Notes: generated from the letters alone by a model not told the origin. Positions 49,115 to 57,729 are shown, counted from the stretch's first letter. The stretch: DNA of 64,000 nucleotides from Cryobacterium mannosilyticum (GCF_004402705.1 NZ_SOFM01000026.1:1-64000); one strand, 5' to 3'. Made by a program: numbers and translations.

Positions 49115-51199
49115 CTACTTGCGCACGAGCTTTGTGACGGTGAATCCGCCGGGCGCGACCGTGACGGCGGTCGACGATGCGTCCTTCCGGCCGTCTCGCC
49201 CGGAGGCCACGGGCTTGCCGGTCGCGTCGAACGCCTCCTGCTGCAGCCGGAAGCCGCGCGGCACGGCCACCAGTCGCCGGCTGGATTCACCGGCAGCACT
49301 GACGTAGACGGTGCTGTCCCCGGCCGGCCCGGTCACCGAGACGGTGGAGACGAGCGGCTGCACCAGAAGGGCGTCCACGGCGGCAGGACCGTCGGCAGCC
49401 CCGACGACGGCGGTGGCACCGGCCGGCAGGGAGCGCGTGAGCGTGAGCGGGAAGAGCCGGCCCGGCGCATCCGTGATGCCCTGCGCGCCCGCTCCCCCGT
49501 TGGCGGTGCTGCCCAGCCGCGCCGTGCCCGCTGACCAGGTCGTGCCGCCGGAAGGCGCCTCGGTCTGGTTCACGATCGGGTACACATTGCGCGCCTGGTC
49601 GGCGGCCGGAACGGGGATGCTCAGCGTGTCCCCCGCGGTCAGGGCGACGTAGGCCCCGCCCGAGAGGTTGGCCTCGCCGGTCCACGCCGACGCGGGCCGA
49701 ACCACGGTGCCGGTCCCGGTGATCGTGCCGGCTTCGGCCTCGACCACGCTCAGGCCGTTGGTGCCGACCGTCCTGGTGATGCCGAGCGCCTTCGCCTTCA
49801 GTGCCGGGTTCGCGTCCAGCGCCAGCATGGTGAGGAGGGCGTGGATAGTCGATTCGGCGCCGGAGTTCGGGTTGACCCGGCCGTCGTGTTCGATGCCGTC
49901 GATGGCGGCGCCGGTAGCCGGGTTGTAGGCAGCCAGCCCGCTCCGATTGGCTCCGAAGAACCAGGCGGCGGTGACGGCGGCCAGGTCGATCAGGCCGGGG
50001 GCCTTCGCGGCCTTGGCCGTGGCGACCAGACCCTGCACCCGCGAGTCGACCCCGTAGGCGATCTGTGCCTCACCCGGGGTGGGGCTCCACGCGTTGTCCG
50101 GTCCGCCGGCGGCGAGCAGCTGCGCCGTGAACTGGGCGGAATCCTTCACGGCCGCACCGAGCAGGTCGGTCCGGCCGAGCGCCGCGGATGCCGTCGCGAC
50201 GGCTGCCGGGGCCATGCCGCCCCAGGCATGCCACAGGGTCTGCGACTTGTTCCACGGCATGATCGCCCCGAACGGCCACTGGGTGACCGATCCGGCGGAC
50301 ATCGCTGCGACGCCCTCGGCCAGCTGGGTGAGGGTCGTGCGGGCCGCGGCGTCAGTGGGTGCCGCCGCGACGTAGGCGGAAAGTCCGAGCACTGCCTCGG
50401 CCGAGGCATCCGCCCCGCCCGCGATCAGCCAGGCCGGCACCTTCACTCCGTCGGCCACATCGAACTGACCGAATCGGGCCAGGGACTGTCGACCGAGCGC
50501 GTCGAGGGAGAGGTGCAGCCGGTCCTGGAGGAATGCGGCGAACTGCGGGTCGGCGCCCTTGAAGGCGGCGTAGCCCTCACCGAGGGCCCAGACCGTTCGA
50601 GCCACCCAGTACGACTCGGCGGAGTCGCTCGGGTCGGGCAGCTCCCGAGGTGTGGCGCTGGGCGTCAGCGTCCCGTCGGCCTGCTGCCAGAGCACGACAT
50701 TGCCGGCGTTCGGGCCGGTGGCGGTCTGCAGGTAGGTCAGCGAGCGGAGCGTCTGCAGCGCGTGCTCCCTGCTCGCGGCGTCGCCGGTCAGCTGCCAGTG
50801 GCGCAGGTAGACGACCGCGGTGCGGGCGATGTCGTCGGCGTTGTAGGCACCCTGGCTCCAGTGGCCGGTGGCCGGGTCGAGCGATCCGCCGCCCACCCGC
50901 CCGTAGCTGCCGTCGGCCTTCTTATCCGAGTAGGTCCACGGTGCCTGGGCGGTCGGCATGGCCTCGATGCCGTAGGTCGTGTGGCCTTCGACGGCCGGGA
51001 GCGGCACGGTGTCGAGGAGGAGGTCGAGGTGCGCGAGGTTGGTCAGCGGAGCCCTGGCCGACTGCCCTCCGTGGGCGACGGATGTCGGTGGCGACGCGGC
51101 CGCGGCGGCGGTGCCTGCTCCGAGCAGGAGCATCGACACGGCAGCCGTGAGGGCGACGACCTTGAGGGCGGATGGTGAGCGAACAGCGGTGTACGTCAT
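49115..51199 (-). CDS. Large secreted protein, probable alpha/alpha-barrel
   Basis: A 694-residue exported protein. Signal peptide to AAAAAS (about residue 35). Residues 40-450 form alternating helices with patterns such as TWHAWGGMAPAAVATASAALGR and SESYWVARTVWALGEGYAAF, typical of six-hairpin (alpha/alpha) glycosidase-like folds; the C-terminus is beta-rich. No sortase or membrane anchor is seen. I do not recognise the exact family. A GGAG ribosome site precedes ATG 51199. Two LacI-type operators overlap its promoter, so it probably degrades or binds a carbohydrate. Confidence 0.75.
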   Translation of the reverse strand: MTYTAVRSPSALKVVALTAAVSMLLLGAGTAAAAASPPTSVAHGGQSARAPLTNLAHLDLLLDTVPLPAVEGHTTYGIEAMPTAQAPWTYSDKKADGSYGRVGGGSLDPATGHWSQGAYNADDIARTAVVYLRHWQLTGDAASREHALQTLRSLTYLQTATGPNAGNVVLWQQADGTLTPSATPRELPDPSDSAESYWVARTVWALGEGYAAFKGADPQFAAFLQDRLHLSLDALGRQSLARFGQFDVADGVKVPAWLIAGGADASAEAVLGLSAYVAAAPTDAAARTTLTQLAEGVAAMSAGSVTQWPFGAIMPWNKSQTLWHAWGGMAPAAVATASAALGRTDLLGAAVKDSAQFTAQLLAAGGPDNAWSPTPGEAQIAYGVDSRVQGLVATAKAAKAPGLIDLAAVTAAWFFGANRSGLAAYNPATGAAIDGIEHDGRVNPNSGAESTIHALLTMLALDANPALKAKALGITRTVGTNGLSVVEAEAGTITGTGTVVRPASAWTGEANLSGGAYVALTAGDTLSIPVPAADQARNVYPIVNQTEAPSGGTTWSAGTARLGSTANGGAGAQGITDAPGRLFPLTLTRSLPAGATAVVGAADGPAAVDALLVQPLVSTVSVTGPAGDSTVYVSAAGESSRRLVAVPRGFRLQQEAFDATGKPVASGRDGRKDASSTAVTVAPGGFTVTKLVRK

Positions 51200-51220
51200 T
51201 GTGGGTCTCCTGGTTCGAGC

Positions 51221-51272
51221 ACTGAACCGGTTCAGTAGTGTCAACTAAACCGGTTAAGTCCACTACTGTCAA
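51221..51272 (-). promoter_or_regulatory. Promoter with two LacI-type operators
   Basis: On the minus strand TTGACA (51272-51267), 17 bp, TTTAGT (51249-51244). The perfect 16-bp palindrome ACTGAACCGGTTCAGT is at 51221-51236 and the near-palindrome CTAAACCGGTTAAG at 51245-51258; centres are 23 bp apart. The AACCGGTT core differs from the arabinoside operators. Confidence 0.65.
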
Positions 51273-51364
51273 GAGAAAACACCCAGAAAGACCCCCCGAA
51301 CGCGGCACGAATCGGGGCCGTTGGCCCGCCCGGAAGCCCGCGGTCCATTCCCAGCGGGCGGTTC

Positions 51365-51370
51365 TACCCT
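51365..51370 (+). promoter_or_regulatory. -10 box of a leaderless promoter
   Basis: TACCCT, then six bases, then the ATG of the PGPGW protein gene. Confidence 0.45.
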
Positions 51371-51376
51371 CGGGTC

Positions 51377-51745
51377 ATGGGAGTGAGCATTCCGGAGGAG
51401 ATCGACAGCGGAAGCAACCCGGGTCACCCGGTCCGGCGTCTGCTGCGGCGGTGCCGCGCCTGGGTCGAACTCCACCCCCGGGTGCGCTGGGTCTACCGCG
51501 TCCTGGTCGGTCTGTTCGGGGCCGGGATTGTGGGCATCGGCCTCATCCTCGTTCCCCTGCCGGGCCCCGGCTGGCTCATCGTCTTCCTCGGGCTCGCGGT
51601 CCTCGGCACGGAATTCCCGGCGGCCCATCGGGTCGGTGCCTTCCTCAAGCGCATTCTGACCCGGCTCTGGGCCTGGTGGCGCAATCGGGGCGCCGCCGCT
51701 CGGCCGGCCGGCCGCGCGACCCGCGGCACGACCAGCACCGATTAG
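51377..51745 (+). CDS. PGPGW-motif membrane protein (TIGR02611 type)
   Basis: A 122-residue membrane protein with two hydrophobic segments. VPLPGPGWLIVFLGLAVLGTEF (residues 58-79) carries the PGPGW motif that defines the family. The N-terminus is basic and the end disordered. Function unknown. The stop overlaps the stop of the convergent marR gene by 4 bp. Confidence 0.88.
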   Translation: MGVSIPEEIDSGSNPGHPVRRLLRRCRAWVELHPRVRWVYRVLVGLFGAGIVGIGLILVPLPGPGWLIVFLGLAVLGTEFPAAHRVGAFLKRILTRLWAWWRNRGAAARPAGRATRGTTSTD

Positions 51746-52266
51746 GCGGGCGGTCCCGCCTGCCGGCGCGGCCGCCGGAGGGTGGACCGCTTCGGCTGGG
51801 ACTTGAGTTGGGTGCGCACCGAGTCGAGGATGTCCGTGACCGCGAGGAGATCGGCCCGGCTGATCCGGTCGAAGAGCATCTCGCGCACGAGCCGCACGTA
51901 GCCGGGGCTGCCGGCGGCCAGGCACTCGGCGCCCTCCGGGGTGAGTTCTGCGACGACCGACCGCTCGTCGTCCCGTGCCGGGCGGCGGATGACCAGCCCC
52001 TTCCTCTCCAACTGGTCGACCTGGTAGGTCAGGCCGCTGCGGGACACGGTGAGATCGTCGGCGATGTCGGTCATCCTCCGGCCGTCCTCCGCCCCCTGGC
52101 CGATTCGGGCGAGGATCTCGAACTGGGCCAGGGTGAGGCCGACGGCATCCCGCAGCTGCCGGTCGGCGGCGTATTGCACGATGTTGGAGGTCTCGAAGAT
52201 CGCCGCCCAGGCGCGCATCTCATCCGGGGTCACCGCCGGCTGGAGCTCATCCGGGGGAATACTCAT
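51742..52266 (-). CDS. MarR-family regulator
   Basis: A 174-residue winged-helix regulator. The DNA-binding part covers residues 45-110 (MTDIADDLTVSRSGLTYQVDQLERKGLVIRRPARDDERSVVAELT). It is divergent from ohr, as OhrR usually is, but has no N-terminal cysteine; its single Cys is at 115. It may therefore sense a ligand rather than peroxide. ATG 52266 has an AGGAGT site. Confidence 0.9.
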   Translation of the reverse strand: MSIPPDELQPAVTPDEMRAWAAIFETSNIVQYAADRQLRDAVGLTLAQFEILARIGQGAEDGRRMTDIADDLTVSRSGLTYQVDQLERKGLVIRRPARDDERSVVAELTPEGAECLAAGSPGYVRLVREMLFDRISRADLLAVTDILDSVRTQLKSQPKRSTLRRPRRQAGPPA

Positions 52267-52281
52267 CGGTCACTCCTAGTT

Positions 52282-52297
52282 GTTTCGAATACGAAGC
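52282..52297. promoter_or_regulatory. Inverted repeat between marR and ohr
   Basis: GTTTCG-AATA-CGAAGC: arms TTTCG and CGAAG around four A/T bases, 16 bp from the marR start. Probable MarR operator. Confidence 0.4.
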
Positions 52298-52353
52298 ACT
52301 TTCTCGAGGGCCTGTTCCTAGTGTCCCTCTCCCCCGACTGAAAGAGGACCACC

Positions 52354-52818
52354 ATGAGCATCCCCACCGCACTGGGCACGGCAGCCCCGACGACCGCCGT
52401 CTACACCGCCTCCGCCACGTCCTGGGGCGGGCGCACCGGCAAGGTCGTCACGAGCGACAGCAAGCTCGACCTCGACCTGTCGATGCCGGCCGAGATGGGC
52501 GGCGACGGCGGGCCGGGCACGAACCCGGAGCAGCTGTTCGCCAGCGGCTGGGCGGCCTGCTTCCACAACGCGCTCAAGGGGGTCGCCCGGCAGCGGAAGC
52601 TGGACGTGGCCGATTCGGCGGTCACGCTCACGGTGCACCTCGTCGGCGGCATGGCCACCGGATTCGACTTCGAGGTCACCATCGAGGCCCAGCTGCCCGG
52701 AATCGACGCCACGACCGCACGGGAACTGCTCGAGGCCGCCCACCAGGTCTGCCCGTACTCCCGGGCGACCCGGGGCAACATCGCCGTCACCCTCGTCGTC
52801 GTCGACGACGAGGACTAG
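52354..52818 (+). CDS. ohr: Organic hydroperoxide reductase, Ohr/OsmC family
   Basis: A 154-residue thiol peroxidase that reduces organic hydroperoxides. The catalytic cysteines are C69 (GWAACFHNAL) and C133 (HQVCPYSRATRGN), with the conserved Arg at 27 (WGGRTGKV) and NPEQLFASG. AGAGGA lies six bases before ATG 52354. It converges on the TetR gene with overlapping stops (CTAG). Confidence 0.95.
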   Translation: MSIPTALGTAAPTTAVYTASATSWGGRTGKVVTSDSKLDLDLSMPAEMGGDGGPGTNPEQLFASGWAACFHNALKGVARQRKLDVADSAVTLTVHLVGGMATGFDFEVTIEAQLPGIDATTARELLEAAHQVCPYSRATRGNIAVTLVVVDDED

Positions 52819-53474
52819 GAACGGGACGCGGCGGCGGCGCGGGCGGCTCGCAGCCGGGTCGGCAGGCCGAGCAGTCGTTCGCGCCGGTCCGGCGCCACGA
52901 GTGCCGGGAGGATCAGCGCCCACATCTCGTCGACCCGGCGGTCGAGGTCTTCCCGCCCGGTGAGCGCCTCGGACACGAGCTGCACCCCGGTGAAGGCCGG
53001 GCTGATGAAATGGGCGGCCGCCGCGACATCCGTGCCGACGGCGACGTCCCCCTCGGCGATCCCGCGGCCCAGGAGTTCCTCGCAGACGGCCATCCAGTCG
53101 CGGTAGGGGCCGACGATCGGCGACGAGAAAACCGACGATTCCATGGTGAGGCGGATGCCCGCGGCCACGACCGGGTCGGTGCACAGCTGTGTCGCCAGCT
53201 CCAGTGACATCGTGACGATGGCCTCCAGCCCGGGAAGGGAGCCGTCGAGCATCCGGTGGCCCAGCGCGATCGACGCTTCGTGCTGGGCGCCGATCACGGC
53301 GAGCGCGATCGCCTCCTTGGAATCGAAGTGGAAATAGAGCGCGCCCTTGGTCACCCCCGCTTCCGTGGCGACGTCTGCGAGCGAGGTGCTGCCGTAGCCG
53401 TTCCGGCCGAACGCCTCCGCGGCGCCACGCAGGATGGCCGCCCTCGTTCCGATCGCCCGTTGCTGTTTCGGCAT
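52815..53474 (-). CDS. TetR-type regulator of the ScbR (gamma-butyrolactone receptor-like) group
   Basis: A 219-residue protein. The HTH (RAIGTRAAILRGAAEAFGRNGYGSTSLADVATEAGVTKGALYFHFDSKEAIA) is very like ScbR/ArpA-type autoregulator receptors, with the trait GALYFHF. The C-terminal ligand domain is less certain. AGGAG precedes ATG 53474. No butyrolactone synthase gene is near, so it may be an orphan. Confidence 0.85.
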   Translation of the reverse strand: MPKQQRAIGTRAAILRGAAEAFGRNGYGSTSLADVATEAGVTKGALYFHFDSKEAIALAVIGAQHEASIALGHRMLDGSLPGLEAIVTMSLELATQLCTDPVVAAGIRLTMESSVFSSPIVGPYRDWMAVCEELLGRGIAEGDVAVGTDVAAAAHFISPAFTGVQLVSEALTGREDLDRRVDEMWALILPALVAPDRRERLLGLPTRLRAARAAAASRS

Positions 53475-53495
53475 GCCACTCCTCGGGTCGACAAC

Positions 53496-53539
53496 GGTAT
53501 GGTCTCATTCCCCACAAGAAGAATACTAATTGGTATGGT
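53496..53539. promoter_or_regulatory. Candidate operator of the ScbR-like regulator
   Basis: ATACTAATTGGTAT (53523-53536) is a 14-bp near-palindrome. GGTATGGT occurs twice as a direct repeat, at 53496-53503 and 53532-53539, 36 bp apart. Both lie between the regulator and the divergent gene. Confidence 0.45.
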
Positions 53540-53644
53540 TTAGGGACAAGATGCTTTCGCGGGGGAAGGTTGATGCGATGCCTGGCGGCACCATCGATTC
53601 GCCGAATGCATCACCGGGGGTATCGAGCGTTAGCGGGGCCGCAC

Positions 53645-53866
53645 GTGCAAGTCAGTCCAGACACAATCGAGTGGGCGGCGATGGCTCTGGCCGGCCTGGC
53701 CGCGGTGGGCGCAGTAGGCCTGATCGGGGCGGCCCTGGTGCAGATCGCCCGAGCGGTGCACCTTCGGGCGGGAGCGCGCACGAACTGGGTGCTGGCCGTG
53801 GTCTGCGCGCCCCTGTTCGGCGCGATCGCCTGGTTCGCCATCGGCAACCGGCTGGACACGGAATGA
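53645..53866 (+). CDS. Small membrane protein with a PLDc_N-type domain
   Basis: A 73-residue protein with two membrane helices. TNWVLAVVCAPLFGAIAWFAIGNR fits the phospholipase D nuclease N-terminal (PLDc_N) domain that occurs alone in many actinobacteria. GTG 53645 was chosen at the start of the first helix. The stop overlaps the ATG of the lipoprotein gene (ATGA), so they are coupled. Function unknown. Confidence 0.7.
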   Translation: MQVSPDTIEWAAMALAGLAAVGAVGLIGAALVQIARAVHLRAGARTNWVLAVVCAPLFGAIAWFAIGNRLDTE

Positions 53867-54330
53867 CCCTGCTGTCAGCGCCGACCGCACCGGTCCGGGC
53901 AGCGCCTGCGCGGCGCGCGGCGGCGCTCGGCGCGGCCGTGTCGATGCTGTTCCTGCTCTCCGCGTGTTCCCCGGATTCTCCGTTCGCCGCCCGCGCCACG
54001 GCCCAGGCGGAGCGTGACCGGCTGCCGGTCGCGATCGCCCTGCCGCACGGGGCGGACGCCGAGTCCTCTCGTCTGGTGGGGTCCCGGAACGGCGCCGACT
54101 TCTTCCTCACCGCCTTTACCGGAGATGACGGTCCCGACGGGGTCTGCATCGTCGTCTTCCGCGCCGACTCCGGCGAGTCGAACCTCGGCTGCGGCGCCTT
54201 GTTCCCGTTGACGATTTCGACCCCGCACGGCGGGGCCGTGCGATACGTGGAGCCGGGCGGCGACGAGGAGATGATCCCGGGCCGCTGGGTGCGGGTCAGC
54301 GACGAGCTCGTCGTGCGGGATGGTGACTGA
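53863..54330 (+). CDS. Small lipoprotein, function unknown
   Basis: A 155-residue predicted lipoprotein: signal with lipobox LSAC (around residues 32-35), then a domain with two cysteines (DGVCIVVFRADSGESNLGCG) that could form a disulfide. I do not recognise the family. Its ATG overlaps the preceding stop. A longer in-frame open frame begins upstream but runs through the PLDc_N gene in another frame and has no support. Confidence 0.75.
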   Translation: MTLLSAPTAPVRAAPARRAAALGAAVSMLFLLSACSPDSPFAARATAQAERDRLPVAIALPHGADAESSRLVGSRNGADFFLTAFTGDDGPDGVCIVVFRADSGESNLGCGALFPLTISTPHGGAVRYVEPGGDEEMIPGRWVRVSDELVVRDGD

Positions 54331-54361
54331 TTCCTCCCAGCACTCTCCCGCCGGGTCCCGA

Positions 54362-54367
54362 TAGGGT
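54362..54367 (+). promoter_or_regulatory. -10 box of a leaderless promoter
   Basis: TAGGGT, then six bases, then the ATG of the secreted protein gene at 54374. Confidence 0.5.
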
Positions 54368-54373
54368 TTGCCC

Positions 54374-55261
54374 ATGACGCACCTGGGCACACCGCGCCGG
54401 AAACTGCTCGCGCTGGTGACCGCGATCGCCGTGGTCGTCGTGGGGTCCGGCTTCGCTCTGGGCGGCTCAATCCGCCGGATCGAGACGATCGCGGCGCCGG
54501 CGGCCTTCGACCCGGGCGCCATCATCAGCGACTACAACTTCTTCAACCCCGACGCGATGACCGAGGCCGGCATCCAGTCGTTCCTGGAGCACCGCGACTG
54601 CATCGCCCGGGCGGACGCGCCGTGCCTCTGGGAGTACAGGGAGGCCACCACGGCCCAGCCCGCCCAGGACGCCGGCCATTGCGCGGCCTACCGCCCGGCC
54701 GCCGACGAACGCGCGAGCCGCATCATCGCCAAGGTCGCCAAGGCGTGCACCATCAGCCCGCGGGTGCTGCTGGTTCTCCTGCAGAAGGAGCAGTCCCTGC
54801 TGACCCGGCCCAGCGCATCCGGCTACCTGCGCGCGACCGGGTACGGCTGCCCCGACACCGCCGACTGCGACACGGAGTATTTCGGCTTCTTCAACCAGGT
54901 CTACCGGGCGGCCTGGCAGTTCCGGCAGTACACCCAGGAACCGGACCGTGCCTACAAGGTGGGCGTCGTCGATGTCGGCTACAACCCTGACCCCACCTGC
55001 GGGGCGACACCGGTGCGCATCCGCAACCAGGCCACGGCCAACCTCTACAACTACACCCCGTACCAGCCCAACAAGGCCGCCCTGGCCCAGCCGGGAGACG
55101 ACGGCGACGGATGCTCCACCCACGGCAACCTGAATTTCTGGCTGTTCTACACGGCCTGGTTCGGCCCCGCGCAGACGGAGGGCTATCCCACCGTCTTCGG
55201 GTCCTGCCTGAACCTGGTCGGCGGCCAGCCGTGCCGCGCGCAGGAGTACTGGCCACGCTGA
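54374..55261 (+). CDS. Secreted protein with a lysozyme-like conserved region
   Basis: A 295-residue exported protein with an N-terminal membrane/signal helix (RRKLLALVTAIAVVVVGSGFALG). FDPGAIISDYNFFN, ISPRVLLVLLQKEQSLLT, GYGCPDTADCD, YFGFFNQVYRAAWQFRQYT and YTPYQPNKAAL match a family frequent in Microbacteriaceae and relatives, often labelled hemagglutinin- or transglycosylase-like. KEQS may supply a catalytic Glu. Eight or more cysteines suggest disulfides. Function unproven; a cell-wall role is inferred. ATG 54374 lies six bases after TAGGGT. Confidence 0.75.
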   Translation: MTHLGTPRRKLLALVTAIAVVVVGSGFALGGSIRRIETIAAPAAFDPGAIISDYNFFNPDAMTEAGIQSFLEHRDCIARADAPCLWEYREATTAQPAQDAGHCAAYRPAADERASRIIAKVAKACTISPRVLLVLLQKEQSLLTRPSASGYLRATGYGCPDTADCDTEYFGFFNQVYRAAWQFRQYTQEPDRAYKVGVVDVGYNPDPTCGATPVRIRNQATANLYNYTPYQPNKAALAQPGDDGDGCSTHGNLNFWLFYTAWFGPAQTEGYPTVFGSCLNLVGGQPCRAQEYWPR

Positions 55262-55362
55262 GGCAGCACGCTCGCCATTCCGGCATGGCCGGTGCGGCCT
55301 GGACCGGGAGCCCACTCCAAGCGTCCCAATGTCGGACCGTACAACAATGTGGGCAGGAGCAA

Positions 55363-55368
55363 TAGACT
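55363..55368 (+). promoter_or_regulatory. -10 box of a leaderless gntR promoter
   Basis: TAGACT, then seven bases, then ATG 55376. No -35 close to consensus is seen. Confidence 0.45.
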
Positions 55369-55375
55369 GGCGCGC

Positions 55376-56050
55376 ATGCAAGGTTTGACGAAGATGTCCG
55401 TTCAGCGCGTCAGCACCGCGGAACACGTGCGAGACCACATCACGACGCTGATCCTCGCAGGCGAGCTGAAACCCGGCACTCCCCTGCGGGAAAACGCGAT
55501 CGCCACCACTCTCGGCGTGTCCCGCAACACCGTTCGCGAAGCCGTGTTGCTGCTCGGCCAAAGCCGTCTCATCCGTCACGAGATGCACCATGGGGCGATC
55601 GTCGCCGAGCCGACCAAGGATGCGCTGATCAACCTCTACGACGCTCGTCGCGGACTCGAGGTGGGCGCGGTCTCCCTCCCCGCCGACGCCGAAATCATCG
55701 CCGGGATCAAGTCAGCACTCGACGACCTGGAGCGCGCCGCCACGGAGGGCGACGACCGCGAGATCGTCGCGAAGGACCTCGCGTTCCATGCCGCCACGGT
55801 TCGCAATTTCCGCAGCGAGCGCATCGACGCCTTCTACGCCCAGATCGCGGTGGAACTCTCCTTCTTCCTCAACGCCCTCGCCGCCTCGCGTCTCGACTAC
55901 GCAGAGGACGAGTCTTTCCTGGACGAACACCGGCGCATCTCCGAGGCGATAGCTGCCGGGGACAGGGCGGGCGCCGCGCGCTTCGTCCAGGATCACATCA
56001 ACGAAACCATACGCCGACTCCGCGCCCGGCTCGACGCCGCCGAAGCCTAG
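55376..56050 (+). CDS. GntR/FCD-family regulator
   Basis: A 224-residue regulator. The winged HTH spans residues 8-70 (STAEHVRDHITTLILAGELKPGTPLRENAIATTLGVSRNTVREAVLLLGQSRLI) and the FCD ligand domain follows with conserved Asp and His residues (FHAATV, DEHRRISEAI). ATG 55376 is supported by the -10 box seven bases upstream; ATG 55394 is an alternative. It faces the TPP-enzyme gene and probably controls that gene and the ABC operon. Confidence 0.9.
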   Translation: MQGLTKMSVQRVSTAEHVRDHITTLILAGELKPGTPLRENAIATTLGVSRNTVREAVLLLGQSRLIRHEMHHGAIVAEPTKDALINLYDARRGLEVGAVSLPADAEIIAGIKSALDDLERAATEGDDREIVAKDLAFHAATVRNFRSERIDAFYAQIAVELSFFLNALAASRLDYAEDESFLDEHRRISEAIAAGDRAGAARFVQDHINETIRRLRARLDAAEA

Positions 56051-56094
56051 CCGTTCCTCCCGGACCCCCACCGCCCAGGAAGAACGACGCACCG

Positions 56095-57723
56095 TTACGG
56101 AAAGTCGAGGGTGATGACTGTGGGACCCGGGCGCCCGAGGGCCGCGCGGGCACGGGCCGCAGCATCCTGGGCATTCGCGGCGCGCTCGCCGGTCGCCCCG
56201 ATCGCGTTCGCCAGGGCCACCAGGTCAGGCACATGCAGGTCCACGCCCACCGGGGCGATGCCGCGTGCCGCCTGCTGGTCGCGGATCTCGCGGTATCCGC
56301 CGTTGTTCGCGACAACGACCACTATCGTCAGACCCTGCTCGACGGCGGTGATCAGCTCCTGGATGGAGAACATGAGCGCCCCGTCCCCGAGGAGCGCGAC
56401 GACCGGCGCGTCGGGCCTGGCCACCTTCGCGCCGATCGCGGCGGGGAGGGCGTAACCGAGTGTGGCGACGCGCGGCATATAGAGGAACGAGTTCTTCGAC
56501 GGGACCGGGAAGAAGTGCACGGTTCCGAAGTAGGTCACCTGCGAGGAATCACCCGTGATGATTGTGTTCTCGGGCAGGGCCAGGCGGAGCTCATTGTTGA
56601 CGTCAAACCAGAGTTCGCCGTCGGAACGAGCTTCGGCCGCGAGGGCCGCCTTGAGCTCGGCAAGATCGCCGGCCGCTGCATCGGAAGGTTCAGCGAGGGC
56701 GCCCTGCTGGTCGAGAGCCGCCTGGATCGCGGTCAGCGCTTCGGCGGCATCCGCGTGGATGGCAATCCGCGCCGGCGCGTTGAGGGCCAGCTGGCTCTGG
56801 GCGATGTCGATGCGGATGACATTGGGCGACGTGATCTTGCCCTCCCACAGATCGGAGTCACCCAGTTCGCTTCCGATGACCAGCAGCGCGTCGCTGGCAT
56901 TCAGCCAGTCCTGGGCCGACTTCAGGCGAATCTGCGCCCCCAGCGAGAGAGGGTGATCCTCCGGCAGCACCCCCTTGCCGTTACAGGTCGAGATCACGGG
57001 TGCCGAGAGCGCCTCGGCAAGCCGGCGCACCTGCGCGTCGGCTCCGCGAGAGCCGCCGCCGACGATGATCGCCGGGTGGCCGGCGCCGCCGAGCAGCTGG
57101 GCAGCCCGACGCACGAGCGCGTCGTCCAGCGACGGGGTGGGCGTGGAACCGGCTCTGGCGATCCCGCCGTCCCAGTCCTGGCCGAGCACATCGCTCGGGA
57201 TCTCCACGTAGACCGGCCGCGGACGCCCCGTGCGCATGACCTCGAAGGCGTGGGCGATCGCCTCGGTCGCTTCCCGCGGCGTCCTCGCCCGGGTGCTCCA
57301 CTCTGTCATGCTCGCCATGGCGGCGAGGGTGTCCTTCGTGTCGTGGAGCTCGCCGCCGTCGAGGTGCTCCGTGCCGGAGGGTAGTCCCGATGAGATGATG
57401 AGAACCGGACGGGATTCCGCGTAGGACGTGCCCGCGGCGACCATGGCGTTCAGCGTGCCAGGGCCGCTGGTCGTGATGACAACGCCCGGCTTGCCTGCGA
57501 CCTGGCTGTAGCCGTCAGCGGCGTAGCCGGCGCCCTGCTCGTGGCGATGGGTGACCGGCCTGATGCCCAGGCGCACGAGATGCCGGTAGATCTCGAGGTT
57601 GTGGGTGCCCGGGATGCCGAAGATCGTATCGACCCCGTGCGCCTGCAGGGTCTCAGCGACCGCCGCCCCGCCGTTGTGGTGGAGGGTAGTCGGGGGTGCG
57701 TCAGTCATCATTGTCGTCAACAT
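56095..57723 (-). CDS. Thiamine-diphosphate-dependent 2-oxo-acid decarboxylase (acetolactate synthase-like)
   Basis: A 542-residue TPP enzyme. FGIPGTHNLEIYRHL, catalytic Glu in THRHEQGAGYAADGY (E62), VVITTSGPGTLNA, then the TPP/Mg motif GDGALMFSIQELITAVEQG...NNGG. SSGLPSG and RPRPVYVEIPSDVL resemble the AruI/benzoylformate decarboxylase branch more than true acetolactate synthase. ATG 57723 is six bases after TACGAT. Placed divergent to an amino-acid importer operon, it may decarboxylate a 2-oxo acid from an imported amino acid. A 2-ketoarginine decarboxylase is one option. Confidence 0.85.
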   Translation of the reverse strand: MLTTMMTDAPPTTLHHNGGAAVAETLQAHGVDTIFGIPGTHNLEIYRHLVRLGIRPVTHRHEQGAGYAADGYSQVAGKPGVVITTSGPGTLNAMVAAGTSYAESRPVLIISSGLPSGTEHLDGGELHDTKDTLAAMASMTEWSTRARTPREATEAIAHAFEVMRTGRPRPVYVEIPSDVLGQDWDGGIARAGSTPTPSLDDALVRRAAQLLGGAGHPAIIVGGGSRGADAQVRRLAEALSAPVISTCNGKGVLPEDHPLSLGAQIRLKSAQDWLNASDALLVIGSELGDSDLWEGKITSPNVIRIDIAQSQLALNAPARIAIHADAAEALTAIQAALDQQGALAEPSDAAAGDLAELKAALAAEARSDGELWFDVNNELRLALPENTIITGDSSQVTYFGTVHFFPVPSKNSFLYMPRVATLGYALPAAIGAKVARPDAPVVALLGDGALMFSIQELITAVEQGLTIVVVVANNGGYREIRDQQAARGIAPVGVDLHVPDLVALANAIGATGERAANAQDAAARARAALGRPGPTVITLDFP

Positions 57724-57729
57724 TGCTCC

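Noticed and set aside
53530..53862. In-frame 111-codon extension of the small lipoprotein
   Set aside because: It runs through the PLDc_N gene in another frame and would place the signal peptide in the middle of the protein.
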